Assembly (NCBI RefSeq): GCF_001619985.1
Contig: NW_017264198.1
Location: forward strand, 682,001 to 746,000
Origin: Xylona heveae TC161
Lineage: Eukaryota > Ascomycota > Xylonomycetes > Xylonales > Xylonaceae
DNA length: 64,000 nt
Direction: 5' to 3'
A model generated the notes under the pieces. It searched no databases, was not told where the DNA came from, and saw nothing but the letters and a program-made list of their open reading frames with translations. Position numbers and translations under genes: made by a program. Below are positions 48,034 to 59,805 of the stretch, one piece after another (within the stretch, counting starts at the first letter, position 1; each line of letters opens with the position of its first letter).

Positions 48034-50400
48034 TCATAAGACATCGAATATGTTTCTCGTTATAGGTGCTTCGCCTCTATGCGCGGGTGATCTCGGATCT
48101 TTTCCAAACATTCTTGGGCTCTTTAGGCCACTATCCTCGTAACCAGAGTATGATGCTTCGCCGGAGAAGGCTCGTTGGAACGGATTGCTTGTAAACTCGA
48201 ACGCACGGGGGGAGAATGGCCCATTCATAGCTGGCGTGAGTCCGCTTGTTCCGATGACAGCTTCATGAAATGGCCGTTGATATTCCGATGGGTTTCCTGA
48301 GAATCCAGGGAAGACGGGGGCTAATGCACGAAATTGGGAATTGCGTGATAGCTCCAAGGACTCGTTATATGCTGTTGCATCTTGCGCTTTCGGCTGCGTT
48401 TGGGTGTGTACCTGCGATTGTCTGCGACCTTCTGGCTTTGGCGCGGCATCTCTGATACCTGATGCTAGAGGAGCACTGGGGTTTCTGACACCAGTGGTGT
48501 TGCTCTCGCTTCCTGCATACCATGATGATCGTTTACGATGTTCGGATGAAATCATTGGGATGAAGGAAAGTCCAGATGGCGCGGATGATGGGCCAGGACT
48601 CACGTCCCCGGGGTCTCCACTTGATGAGTTTTGCGGAGGAGATGGGACGGGAACACGGTTCGAACCGACCGGGGTGCGATCTCGATCGACAGGCAATGGT
48701 GCCGACTGAGGCTCCGCCCCGGCGCTTTCAGGAGCCTCACGAGATGTAAGTGCCCGAGAAGACGGGGCCCCGTGAGATACAGAGTTCGACCGTCCCGGAA
48801 CGCCCAGGCGCCTGGAACCTCGGCCGGTAATTTGAGATGGGCTGGTCTGAGGCAATTTGCCTCTAAATTCGGAAAGTTGATAGATGAGGTTCATATTGGG
48901 CCCGATCCACCGACTTCGTTGTTTGACAGCATCATACGCTTGCTGAACCGTCAAATCTGGGTTTTTGTAAAGGCCGTAAGCCACGATCAAGCTGGCGGAA
49001 CGGCTAACACCGCACTGGCAATGAACTAAGACGCGCTTTCCCTGGGCAACACGATCGTCAATGACTTTGACCAGACTGAGCATGTCGTCGACAATATTGG
49101 TGTTATGGTCCCAGGGCACATGTATATACTCGGGTTGAGACGGCTGGGCTTTTGGTGTCGAGGGAGATGTCGAAGAAGATTTATCGTCCTTGCCCACCTC
49201 GTCCTCTGCAGGCGCGTTCTTAGGTCTCTTTTCATAACTGTTTGCGCTGGCATCGCGAATGTCTAGATCCCTCACATCAGACGTGACATCCAAAGTGCCT
49301 TCAGATGCCCTCCTTTCTTTCCTGAGGAGAAACGGATTATTCACTTCTCGGGCCACATTCAGGACCACATCAAACTGAGAGGCCTCCACTTCATTGGGCT
49401 CCAAGTAAAGATATACATGAGGGTCGTAAACGCACACGGGGCCACAAGGATATGCAGGTGACTTCTTCGCCTCATGCGACAAGGGCTCTTCAATATCTTC
49501 TTCTTGTAGCTCATCCAAGCGCAAAGACAGTCTCATTGAATCGCTGTCGGAGGTCGCCGCGAGAGTTGGCAACTGCATCGGTCTTATAAAGCGCCCCCTA
49601 TGGCCTTGACTGGCCAGGGGGGGTAGTTGCATGCCGCCAGCCGGAGCAGTGGTGGGGGAAAAGAGTGAGAGTGAAGGCGACGAGGGGAAATGGCGAAGGG
49701 TCCCGGGTCTCGAGTCTGAAGGTGTGGCCGGCAGCATGATTGACTGGCTGCGTTCTGACAAGGTTGCAGGGGTAGTAATGGTTAGGCCCAGCTTGCTCGG
49801 CCGTCTTTTTGGCGGTTTCGGAGGCACTATGAATGAAGGGGACATTGGGGATGAGATCGGGTTCGATGCTGTCGTCGTTACGGCGATTGCAGTTTTGGGG
49901 CGTGCAGCCTGGCTACCCGGGCGAGTAGCCGCCGACATGTTGAGGGAAAGATTTTTCGTATTGCGAGCCTTCTTCGCTGGGGATTGCGGCCGGCTATAAC
50001 TAGGCAGAGCGACAATTGGGCTCGATGGTGTTTCCAAACCAGTTTCGTCGATGGCTTTGGAGACAGCGAACTTTGCTGAGAAGGCGGAGAGTGGCATAGC
50101 CGCGCCTGGAGAGTCGGTCGATGAGCTAGACGAAGGTTCTGTCATGGCGGAATCCAAGGTGGATATTGTGGTTGTTGGAGAAGAGTCTGCAGATTCTGGG
50201 GCAGATATTGAAGTGTGATCGCGGCTGGGGAGCTGCGCTTGGTAATTCGTGTCAAAATGCCTATCTGATGGTCGATAGGGAGAGCGTAATGAGGAAGAAC
50301 GCTCTTCTTCAAGCTTTAACATATTTGGATGCTCGCCGAATACTGACATGAGCGATGGCAGAGATGCAAGCGGCGAGCGGGAGCTTGTTTGGATCGGCAT
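48034..50400 (-). CDS. MSG5: Dual-specificity MAP kinase phosphatase (Msg5/Pmp1-like)
   Basis: Protein phosphatase expected to inactivate a MAP kinase, most likely of the cell-wall integrity or pheromone route. Single exon, 788 aa, from the ATG at 50400 (MPIQTSSRSPLASLPSLMSV). The catalytic domain is at about 340-505: PCGPVCVYDPHVYLYLEPNE, then the signature HCQCGVSRSAS with nucleophile C461 and R467, VAYGLYKNPDLTVQQAYDAV and WIGPNMNLIYQL. The first ~330 and last ~270 residues are Ser/Pro-rich and look disordered, with PPKPPKRRPSKLGL and repeated S-P sites; such extensions carry MAPK docking sites in Msg5. An acidic, Ser-rich insertion of about 60 residues sits inside the domain before EYIHVPWDHN, the general-acid loop. 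The MSG5 symbol is by family resemblance only. The gene has a long divergent upstream region. Confidence 0.87.
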   Translation of the reverse strand: MPIQTSSRSPLASLPSLMSVFGEHPNMLKLEEERSSSLRSPYRPSDRHFDTNYQAQLPSRDHTSISAPESADSSPTTTISTLDSAMTEPSSSSSTDSPGAAMPLSAFSAKFAVSKAIDETGLETPSSPIVALPSYSRPQSPAKKARNTKNLSLNMSAATRPGSQAARPKTAIAVTTTASNPISSPMSPSFIVPPKPPKRRPSKLGLTITTPATLSERSQSIMLPATPSDSRPGTLRHFPSSPSLSLFSPTTAPAGGMQLPPLASQGHRGRFIRPMQLPTLAATSDSDSMRLSLRLDELQEEDIEEPLSHEAKKSPAYPCGPVCVYDPHVYLYLEPNEVEASQFDVVLNVAREVNNPFLLRKERRASEGTLDVTSDVRDLDIRDASANSYEKRPKNAPAEDEVGKDDKSSSTSPSTPKAQPSQPEYIHVPWDHNTNIVDDMLSLVKVIDDRVAQGKRVLVHCQCGVSRSASLIVAYGLYKNPDLTVQQAYDAVKQRSRWIGPNMNLIYQLSEFRGKLPQTSPSQITGRGSRRLGVPGRSNSVSHGAPSSRALTSREAPESAGAEPQSAPLPVDRDRTPVGSNRVPVPSPPQNSSSGDPGDVSPGPSSAPSGLSFIPMISSEHRKRSSWYAGSESNTTGVRNPSAPLASGIRDAAPKPEGRRQSQVHTQTQPKAQDATAYNESLELSRNSQFRALAPVFPGFSGNPSEYQRPFHEAVIGTSGLTPAMNGPFSPRAFEFTSNPFQRAFSGEASYSGYEDSGLKSPRMFGKDPRSPAHRGEAPITRNIFDVL

Positions 50401-51565
50401 AGTCACCGGGCACGAATGCCACGCAGTGAAAGCAACGTGCGAAGGACAAAGGTCGATCTGCCGAGACTGTAGTGTATGGATTGAATAAATAGAGGTAAAG
50501 GTCGTAATAATGAAATATGAAGCACGTTTTCCCTCTAGAGCTTCCAGTTAGTGAATATTTCGGGAGTTTATAGGTTCCGTTCGACAGGATTTATGTATAT
50601 GTTGTGGAGGTGTAGTATTGATTGCACGGATTGTGGACCTCAAGGGAGTGCGGCATTTGGCGGCGTTGAAAGCAAGTCGTAGCAGTCTTTAAATAGATGT
50701 GGTTCGTCTGACCCAACAGCGCACGTTCCTCAAGCCATGAAGGAGAAGATCTAAAAGAAAAGAGCAAAGGAGGAGGCGAGGAGAAACAAAAGGGAAGCAG
50801 CGTACCGTATCGCCAGCGAGGTGCCAGCCCCAGTGAGAATGTAATATGCTTTCCGATCTATCTAAGCACTTTGGGGGGGAGAAAGCAGAGCGCAACGACC
50901 GACAGCCTCGTTTTTATGGTGGATTGTTTAAGGCGATGATGGTTGACAGACACTTTGTCAGGTTGAGGTTCTTATTGTCGCGCAAATGCACTGTTGCCAG
51001 GGAAGAATGGCGATGATGAAGACCCCGCTCCTGCCAGCAAGGCGACGAGTCAATCCGTCGGACAAGTGCAAGTACAAGTACTGAATAATGCAAATATGGA
51101 GAGGAGAGTTCGATAACGTGGCCCACGAATGACGTTGAGTCGAGGAAGTTGGATAATGGGTATGGAGAGGATGGAGTCGTAGAGAGGAAGAATAAAGGTT
51201 GAGAGGAAGGAGCGACCCAAAGACAACTGCTTGGGTGAGCCAGGGATGGTCGCAACTGAGAGGCAAAACTTGAAAGAAGCTGCGATTAACGAGGAGAAGT
51301 CGAGGCAATAGTGAGAAAGTAGAGTATAGGGTGTACTCTCGAATAATCATAAGAATAGCAAAAGTCGCCAAGAAGATCTCATGGTACTGGGATTGTCAGC
51401 CATGAGCGCTTAACATCCGATGAGCCTCGAGCCAATGGGGCTCGGAGTCAGGGGACAGGATCGACCGCGCAACGCGAAAAGACGAAACACGGCTAAAAAT
51501 ACCAACCCCGGGTCCTCGAACGGGAGGCGGCAACGACGCAGACACCGGCGCAACTCTCCAACGAA

Positions 51566-51729
51566 AAGAGAGAGAGAGAGAGCGAGAGAGCAAGGGCGGG
51601 GTGAATGGGAGAGGGGCGAAGGGCCCCCATACTACACACGCAGATCACAGTACGGCCCCCACGATCGTTTTAGTTTAGATACTTTACCTTTTCCTTTTTT
51701 TTTCCCCTCTCTCTCTCTCTCTCTCTCTC
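51566..51729. repeat. AG and CT microsatellites
   Basis: An AGAGAG tract at 51566-51590 is followed by a CTCTCT tract at 51706-51729. The two are complementary and could pair in RNA or extruded DNA. Confidence 0.8.
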
Positions 51730-52952
51730 CCCTTCAATTAGCAACATAGTCTTGGAAAGGGCCAAAACTTATCATCATTTTTCACTCGCAAGAGAAGAGG
51801 AGAAAGGGACGGATGTGGTACGGATTACTTTGTATGAGGGAATGTAACTGCCGCGGGCGCTGCCAAGCATTGGTGACTACGGAGGAACTTAGCCTGACTA
51901 AATTGGCTTCTTCGCCTTTTCTTCTTCAAGTATCAGGGGGGAAGGGAGACGCGAGATGGGTTTTGATGCGTCCAACCCGTCAAGAATAATACCTAACCTG
52001 GTATAGCTCCCGTGCTCGATAAACCACTCGTACCTGCCAAATTCACATTTCAAACAATATTAAAATGTACTTTCTCTTAGCCCCGAAATGTAGGTAGATA
52101 ATGAGGTAGGTTCCTCAATTATGGTGTATACCCAAAGTACCTGTTGAAAAGAGAAAAGGCCTAGCTGGTAGAGGCCGACCCAAGGACGGACAAGACACCA
52201 GTACAAGTACAGACCCTCGAGAGCGGATTGAACGACGAAGACGCCAAGCGGTTTCAGATGCGCCACCTCCATAAGAGGCCGAGGCCCTTTGAGGCCTCCA
52301 CGCCCCCACCGTATCATCCTCGCTGAAACCGTCAGTGCAATTGTAGCAGTCTTCAAGCCGTGCAAGAATCATGTCTTCTCTGCCAAAGCAACTCAATTGA
52401 CTCTTTTTTATTTGCAACTTTTTTTTTCCCTTTGCGCCTCAACGCTTGATCGTCCCATCTGGGGAGAGTTGTCGATTGTATCTACCTAGAGTATATGCGT
52501 ATACTTTGGTACCTAGTGGCATTTCTGTCTAACGTAATAATAAATGTCTACCTACGTAGAAGTTACTACTCAACTAACCCTGAAGAGAATCTCCTCCAGT
52601 CATCATACTCCATTTACTCCGTAGTCGTTCTTTAGAGTGGAGCCCAACCCGCAGACAATCTTTTTGGCCTCTATTCGATACGCAGCCACTTCGACAAGCA
52701 GATAAAAATAGTTCGATTTCTCGCTACGAGCTCTAATGCAGCTCATTCTCCATGTTATAGCCGATCGTCCGAGGGTCCTTTCGGGGAATGATTGCAACTT
52801 GGCCGTCATGAATTAACTGTCAATCTACACTAGAACAACGTCTCCTCGCAGGTATTTTCTTCCTTTTGCCAGATTTTATAAAGGTGTTGTACCGTACCAT
52901 GAAACGGGATGTTGTTCAATATGATTCTTAAATTCATGCAAAACGGTTTAGC

Positions 52953-52984
52953 CGTGCAGACCGATCGGTCCGAAGGTTTGCACG
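52953..52984. repeat. Hairpin with internal 12-nt palindrome
   Basis: CGTGCA (52953-52958) pairs with TGCACG (52979-52984). Directly inside is the palindrome GACCGATCGGTC (52959-52970). A smaller ACGG/CCGT pair lies just upstream (52943-52955). Confidence 0.6.
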
Positions 52985-53069
52985 CTTCCTAGGCTAAATG
53001 TGTCCATTCAGTGTCCATCCACCCACTTTGCACTGAATTGGGGGGGCGGCCGGAATCCCAAAGAAGAGG

Positions 53070-53090
53070 TTTTTTTTTTTTTTTTTTTTT
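53070..53090. repeat. 21-nt poly-T tract
   Basis: Uninterrupted T run in intergenic DNA. Confidence 0.9.
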
Positions 53091-55139
53091 CCAAAAATCC
53101 GGTACCCTTGCTACTCGAGCGTTCAATTCGTCAGGAAGAGGGCAATGACGCCGCTTGACCGAATACACTGAGTGGAAACACGACTACTGCCCCTGTACAT
53201 ACTGCACACGTGCTATTTTTCGGTGCACCGCCTGCTGCGAACTGGGCTATGTCTCATCCAGACTAACAAGCCATCCTGAATGGGCTATAATGTTACTAAT
53301 ATGCTATGCATTATGGTATCTCACTGGCTGCTGACAGCAAGCTGGACTGATATTGCAATATGAAATTAAGACGAGCAGTGCCTGCAGATAATGCGTATCA
53401 TCCTACAAATCTTTCTCCTACAGTAAAGCTGAGCCACTTGTGAATATATTACTTGAGCATCAAGATTCGATGTTGGGTTATCTTCCTAAAATCCCTAGAG
53501 GCTTCGTTCCGCCATAGTCTCGGATTTGCCGTTTGCAAGACCAACAATAAAATAAAAATCTAAATTTACAGCCTCTTATGTATACTCTAGACCCTTGCAC
53601 GAGGCTGAGTCCACATATAAAAGATCGACAGCACCGCCAGGGTTCTCGCCCGCGATCCGCGACCCGCAACCCGCAAAGGATGCATAAACCCTCGAACGCG
53701 GACAAGGACCGCCCAAAACTAGATTCGCCGTCAAGAATCCCCAGATTACGAATATTCCACCAACCTCGTTGCTAATAGACCTAACCTACTTTTTCCAACC
53801 GGGGAGGAAACAGGACTTACATTTGACATATGTCTTGAGCCACCATATTATTGATGGCTTCCGATTCCAGACCGGTGCTGCTAGCGTTGATGATCACGGA
53901 GCACCAATTCCCATCCCAGATGACATTTATCAAAGGCCTTTTACCCATTTTCGACCTCCTGTACTTTTGCAGTGAGCACATGCTTTCGGCATCAGATATA
54001 AAAATCAATACAAGGTTTTAAAAAGGGCCGATCAAACAAAGCCGAAGAGTCTGGTAAGAGTCTCTATCTATCCCGGGTAGTATGTCGCGCATTTGGTTTA
54101 GTTCCTTTCTGCAACCAAAAATGTGCACGACTGACTCGTCATGTCCATCAAAGGGAAAGTCTCTCGCGTGTACGACGCGTGGAACGAGCTGTCGCGCATC
54201 TTGATCTCATCTGGCCAGAAAATAAATATACCACTGCAAAGTGAAGAAAAACATATTCCTGAAGTCACGTACCAAGAGAGTGCAGATGATAAAAAATAAT
54301 GTGATGAGGGGGGAAAAAATCACTTATTGCGGAGCTTGCCATCAGCAGTGCATTGTCCATAAATACCCTCTTCCTTAGATAGAAATGCGTTGCAAAATTG
54401 TGGTCTAGAGTCTTCAACTAAACAATATATCTTATATGCCAGCGCTTCGCACAACAGAGAGAGGCGGCCCCAGATTCAATGAATAGCAAAGACTCTTTCA
54501 TGGCAGCATTTAGATCACCATGCGCTTGTCAAAGACCGTCATAATCTCAAACGCTAGTGGGATCAAACATGTCTGCATTTCTATGCCCAAGTGGATCCTG
54601 TCGCTTATGAACGTCTCGACAACGCGACGGCCTTCACAATAAACCTTGGGCAAATTACTTGACAGATGGAGCTTGCAGAGTGGAAAACACTCTGAGCTTT
54701 CACGCGTTCCAGCATTCACTTTCAGTATTAGATCGTGCAAATTCGCGTCTTTCGGCGAAGCCATTCGTTTTCTTCTTTCCAGCGGCTTTCTCTCGTTCCT
54801 CCCTACTTTTACAGTAGCTTCCTCCGTGCTGCTGCGCTAATTCCGTTTCCTGTTGAGGAAAGAGTAGCTGTCTCAGTAGAGCAAAACAAGTTAATCTTAA
54901 GTGGAAGACAATCTCAGGGAGAATAAAGTAACGACTCGAAGCTATATTCACCCTCGAAAAGCGTCCCCTCTTGACACAATTCACGGATCCGTGTACACAC
55001 AGTTCAATTACGAACCCGGTCTCTGTTTCCCACTGAGTGTTTCGAAGCTCTCAAAGTGGAAGGGAAAGGGTAAGGGTCCTGCATTGGCGCGGCAGATATA
55101 TCTTAAATCAGTCAACAAAGTCCGTGTATCTCAGCGAAT

Positions 55140-57225
55140 ATGGAAATTGATTCCCAGGATCGGGGTGTGGCAGACACGCAATTGGATGATCGTGATAGAA
55201 CACTCCGCGCTTTGGAGGGACACTCTCAGATTCCAGAAACTCCGACACAAAAAGAGTCTTCTCATTCAACCAAGGAAGATCTCTTTTTAAATCTCGCCAT
55301 CGGGGACTCGGCACGCCGGGAAGCAGAGGACGCGTTGCCGAGTGAGCGTAGAAAAGTATGTTCATTTGTTCCGTCCAGAGCTGCTACTCTAGCTGTACTG
55401 ACATTGTCATTCTGAGAAGTCACGCCTCCGCCTCGCAAGTCATCGCGTGTCCCTTCCTTCTAGCGCATACGCTTCATCAAATCCTCATCGATCAAGCCCG
55501 GCTCTTCAAGGATACGATTCTCCAAGCACACGAAGTTTGCACCGTCACAATCGCGGGAACACATATAGTTTCTCTTCGGATATCAACTGCGAATCTCCGC
55601 TATCTGCAGCATCAAGTCAGTCTCCGGCGCAATCCTTCACGGAAGGATCCCGGATATCTCGTCATGGCCTCTCATCGCGAACGTCTTTAAATTTCTCACG
55701 GACAACACCTGAAGCTGGGCCCTCACCGGAGAACTCTTCTTATCAACGGCGGAAAATCTCTCTTTCAGAATCTTCACAGGCCAATGTGCCTCCCTCGAAA
55801 AGATACCGTCATTCAACCTTTTCCAATGGAATGCCAGGCTATTATACATCCTCTCCCCTAGCGCAGAACTCGTTCGACTCTGAGCTGGAAGGTTCCGCAA
55901 CTAGCGAAAAAGACGATGATACAGAATCTACGGTGTCAACAGCAGCGCCGTCGACGGTTTGGGACGAGTTAGATGACTTAAAGTCCCGGATTCGCAAGCT
56001 CGAACTAACTGGTTCTCTGCCTTCTCCGTCCTCCACATCAGCGGTGGATACCGCGCATGGCGAAAGCCCACATACAGCTGCCCCCTTCTCTAGCTCGACT
56101 CGAAGGACTCGTGCTGGAACTGTTGCCAGTGCAGCTCCGTCTAGCGGTGATTATTCAGGATCCAGTGCACATCCCTTGCTTCAGGCAGCTCTCAAGAAGT
56201 CCAAAACTCTGATAAGCGGAGAGGTCTATCGAGCACTAGAGGCTGTTGCTTCCGACGCCCTCTCGTTGGCGAGTATGACAGGAAGCACTGGGATGCAAGG
56301 TCGCCCACAGAGTCCGATCTCTGTTGTAAGCAGCAGCGCTGCAGGGGTAGAGCGCAGATTGAGAAGGAAAGCTGAAAGCTTGTGTCGGAGTCTGACCGAA
56401 CTTTGCATCACATTATCTGAAGGCAAAGCTGGGACTGAGCCTTTAGACGTACCTCAGGCATCGCCCAGTATCCATTCTGAGAGCAGAGGGCAATCTTTAG
56501 CGTCAACCAGCGATTTCGACGTTCGCTCTGACGTTTCTGTCCCTATGCGGCACTATCAAGCTAATCAAGACCTGGATGGCCCAAGTTCGATGCGTTCGAA
56601 CCTTACAACGGGCTTAGCCCCGATTGATACTCGACGGCAGAGCACTATTGCTGCGGAGGACGCCCACTTCCAAGAATCAATGCGCCCAAGCGTCACCCCC
56701 ACACAAGCGTCGACGCCGATTCTCAGCAGACCCAAGCGGACAACTGGTAGTCTGCTACGGCGTAGGAGGGTCGATGATGACAATGGCGATAATCGTGCCC
56801 CTTCACGAGCCATGACAGACCTTGGCCAGATAACAAACAATCACAGAGAGAACACACCGAAGGACTTCTCCTTCCGATCATCATTTCCTGGTCAGCGTTC
56901 CACGATGACAACGCAAGGCGCTCCCAACACTCCTCTACGTAGTAATTACATTCATACTTCTACACCATCAATCATGTCTCAGTTACCCACCAACTCATTC
57001 CTCAGAACCGGCAGCCGAAGGCTCGTAGATCGATCTGCTGCTGCGTCAGATACCGGATCTGCGCTTCGGCGTCCGGAACGCCGTGAGCCTCATCTGGTCA
57101 CTAGCACTCCACAGTTTAGTCCCGTAGGGCGTCTTAGGGCCGGCAGCGCCGGTCCTTTCAGTGCTGTCTTTACTAATAAAGTCCGATCAAGCCCTGAAGA
57201 CATCCCGGGAGATGGAATTGAATGA
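55140..57225 (+). CDS. Conserved uncharacterised Ser-rich protein (WDELDDLKSRIRKLE motif)
   Basis: Exons 55140-55355 and 55420-57225 give 673 aa; the 64-nt intron has a TACTGAC branch point and an AAG acceptor. Residues 45-75 hold DLFLNLAIGDSAR and the junction ERRKSRLRLAS, a pattern I recall in proteins across filamentous ascomycetes. The most conserved block is STVWDELDDLKSRIRKLELT (about residues 245-265), a short coiled coil. HPLLQAALKKSKTLISGEVY and RRLRRKAESLCRSLTELCIT follow, both helical. The rest is Ser/Thr/Pro-rich and probably disordered, with many S-P sites. Some relatives carry the unhelpful label 'LPXTG-domain protein'; I see no such motif here. The function is unknown; cytoskeletal or cell-cycle scaffolding would be guesswork. 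Converges on TPT1. Confidence 0.82.
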
Positions 57226-57619
57226 GGGCTAGACGGCACAAGGATAGCTTTCATGGTTTCTAAGAGGGAAACCAGCTTCTAAATGTACATGGACATGGCA
57301 TGACATTGAATAATGACCTTTCATGATCTCAGGTTCTTTTGCATTGGCGCACAAATTTGACATTTTAGAAGCGTGCTCTAAGCGGAATTGAGTTAATGTT
57401 GTTAGCGCTTGTCGATATCCTTACGGTTCCTTTGCTGCCGTTCTTTTCCTAGAGATAGAAGACTTTTTTGGCTCATACAATGCCATACTCCATATAAAAC
57501 CGCTCTTCCACCCTCCCAACCGCGCACTTACTGTTGCAACTTGGTTTAGATTGATTTGTAGATGCAAATGTCTTGCGACCGGAGCAAATTAGATCAAAGA
57601 TGACCGGGTAATTCTCAGT
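57226..57619. other. Convergent 3' intergenic region
   Basis: 394 bp between the stop codons of the Ser-rich protein gene (+) and TPT1 (-). Nothing else was seen. Confidence 0.5.
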
Positions 57620-58855
57620 TCATACGTCCCGGACATCTGTGATCTGAGTGTCGTCACGGGCATCTTTTGCGCTCTGGTCCTTCGTCGAGCTTTGAATTTT
57701 ACCTTTGTTCTTCTTCTTCTCTTTTGCTCCAGCCGAAATAAGACTAGTTGGTAAGCTTTGCACTTCATTGCCTCTTTCCCAGAGAATCCCCAGGCCCTTC
57801 TGTCTCTCCTCGACCTTCTCGAAAAACTTCAGCGGCAGACACCCCTTCTCGTCACCTTCGGTGAGGATGACCTCATTCTCGCTTTGCCACCATTTGATGC
57901 CAGACTGCAGGGCAGCCTTGACGTTAACGTATATCAAAACTTGCGAGTCTCTGCGCATGCCGGAGATGACACGGTCTGATCCGCCAGGCAATCCACGCGC
58001 AAAGTGGATATGCGTCCTATTCATTCGTTGAAGACCACCGGAAGATAGAATGACCGGCCAAGCGGCATGCGTAGTTCCATGGACGGCAACTGGAGGTATA
58101 TCCTCTTCCGTGATTGGAGCAAGAAGTTTGGACGAGTCCACCCGGATGCTGTGGCCTTGATTGGCTCGAATCATGAAAGAAGAAGGGAAATTAGGATCAC
58201 CCGTCAGAGCGGGGTTCTCTCCTGCCGAATTGTGAGTTTCAACTCCTTGGGTGTCTCGGACCGGGGCTGTCGGGACAGAAATCATTGAAAATCGTTGTTT
58301 GTCGTTATCAGCAACGATATGTTTCAGCTCATCGAGTGTTACGCCCAGACTCTTCAATTTTCGCCATGCCAACTGTTGTCCATGCGTAAGACGAGATCAT
58401 TCGAAAGATAATGGAAAAGTGGCACAACGATGAGAAAGTAAGTGAGAAAGTCAATATCGTATAAAAAAAACCAAATTTAAATAACGAATCCATTGAGGAA
58501 GCATTAAAGCAGAACGAAATAGCGTGAAAGGCTCAACCAAACAACAAACGTCAAATATTTCACGGGACGAGAAGAAGATGAACCGAAGCCAAAAAAAACT
58601 TGATGATACTGATCAAGTACAGGAAGTTATTTGAAACAATGAAAAGTGTCAGGATACAAGGGTAATGATGGCTTAGAGATTAAGCACTTATCTTACCAGA
58701 TCTGCGACATTTAGGTAACCATGCGCATCAAGCTTGAGGCCCTCTTTCTCAGCACCATGTCTGAGCAACCAACTGATTGCTTTAGATACTGTGACTTCCC
58801 GTGAAGGCTGGCCTCCTCGGCCTCGTCCATCGCGCGGCTTCTCTTTTCCCGGCAT
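57620..58855 (-). CDS. TPT1: tRNA 2'-phosphotransferase
   Basis: Removes the 2'-phosphate left at the splice junction by fungal tRNA ligase, using NAD+. Exons on the minus strand are 58855-58697 and 58372-57620, giving 303 aa; the 324-nt intron joins YLNVADL to LAWRKLKSLG in phase 0. N-terminal SKAISWLLRHGAEKEGLKLD includes the RH pair (R32, H33). QRFSM supplies R80. FMIRANQGHSI, VAVHGTTHAAWPVILSSGGL and MNRTHIHFARGLPG complete the four-residue Arg-His-Arg-Arg active site pattern of the family. SGMRRDSQVLIYVNV and GCLPLKFFEKV end the fold. A Lys-rich, charged tail of about 50 residues follows. The N-terminus is Gly/Arg-rich (GRGRGGQPSRE), a common RNA-binding feature. Confidence 0.95.
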
Positions 58856-59805
58856 GATTGAATTCACCAGGTGATTCTTTCAATATCCATAAGTTATAGG
58901 TCTTTAATAGTCGCCTCCGAGCGCATACACTTCCGAGTTCCAACTCCGAAAATTGCTTCGCTTCGCTTAAGCGCGTCGACTTGCACCTGCTGGCGTTATA
59001 GCGATGAATCAAATGCTGGCAGTTTCAAGGATCGTTGGGATCAGTTCATTCTCATTGATCAGAATTGCAATTTATTCCTATCTCATGCATTCATTTTGCT
59101 CTGTAATTCTTAATTATCTGAGAAATTTCGCCAATTCAAGTCAGGGCGAGGAGCAGTCCACACGTTTGTTCTTGGTCCGCATCGGGACTCTTTCCTTAGC
59201 CATACTACAGAGGTACTCAATTGGTCTTCTCGGTATGATCATATTATAGCCTAAGGAAATGGCAACATTAGAAGTAATATGCCATTAATATTTGGCACCA
59301 AAAACTCATCTCGTCATTACGTCTTATGCGAGCCTGCGAGGCAAAGCGGAGCTGTGCACAGCGCACCACTTGAGCAGTTCATGTAATTATCGTTAGGAGC
59401 TGATGCTTCATCTACGGACGTAAACGCTGGAAAATCATGATGTGATATTTCTGTATATTCTTATTAAGGTGAGAAAGTTACGCAAGCTACATATTGGATG
59501 ACGACAAGATCAATTTCACTACATAATTCCAATCAATCCATGGTGTACACGACTGTCTCAAAGCAATAACTCTTTGGCGGAAAATCTTTTTAATACAAAA
59601 AAAAAATGAAATGACATGGGTATCATGAAAATCTTCAACAAGGGAATTTAAATGGTGATAAGAGTCCAAAACCGCCTGCAAGCTGTTTCGATCACAATGA
59701 GCTTCTTTTGTAGAAAACTTAGGTTGTAAATTTTTCCACAGCCGACCCGTGAAGAAAATACAAAGCCAGAAGTGAAGGCCTTGGAATGATGCCTAAGTGG
59801 CAAGC
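58856..59805. promoter_or_regulatory. Intergenic region upstream of TPT1 and downstream of SEA4
   Basis: 0.95 kb between two minus-strand genes. It should contain the TPT1 promoter and the SEA4 3' region. No motif-bearing frame or RNA gene was seen. Confidence 0.45.

Larger units (their letters stand above)
50401..55139. promoter_or_regulatory. 4.7-kb divergent intergenic region
   Basis: No gene could be built across this stretch. The part from 50,401 to about 51,400 looks like the leader and promoter of the phosphatase gene. It contains AG and CT microsatellites (51566-51590, 51706-51729), a hairpin with a 12-nt palindrome (52953-52984) and a 21-T tract (53070-53090). The best open frame, 84 codons on the minus strand at 54510-54764 (MASPKDANLHDLILKVNAGT and on), has a faint BTB-like start but no extension, so I do not call it. 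Confidence 0.45.

Noticed and set aside
54510-54764. Possible BTB-domain gene on the minus strand
   Set aside because: Only 84 codons, the BTB resemblance is faint, and no neighbouring exon continues it.
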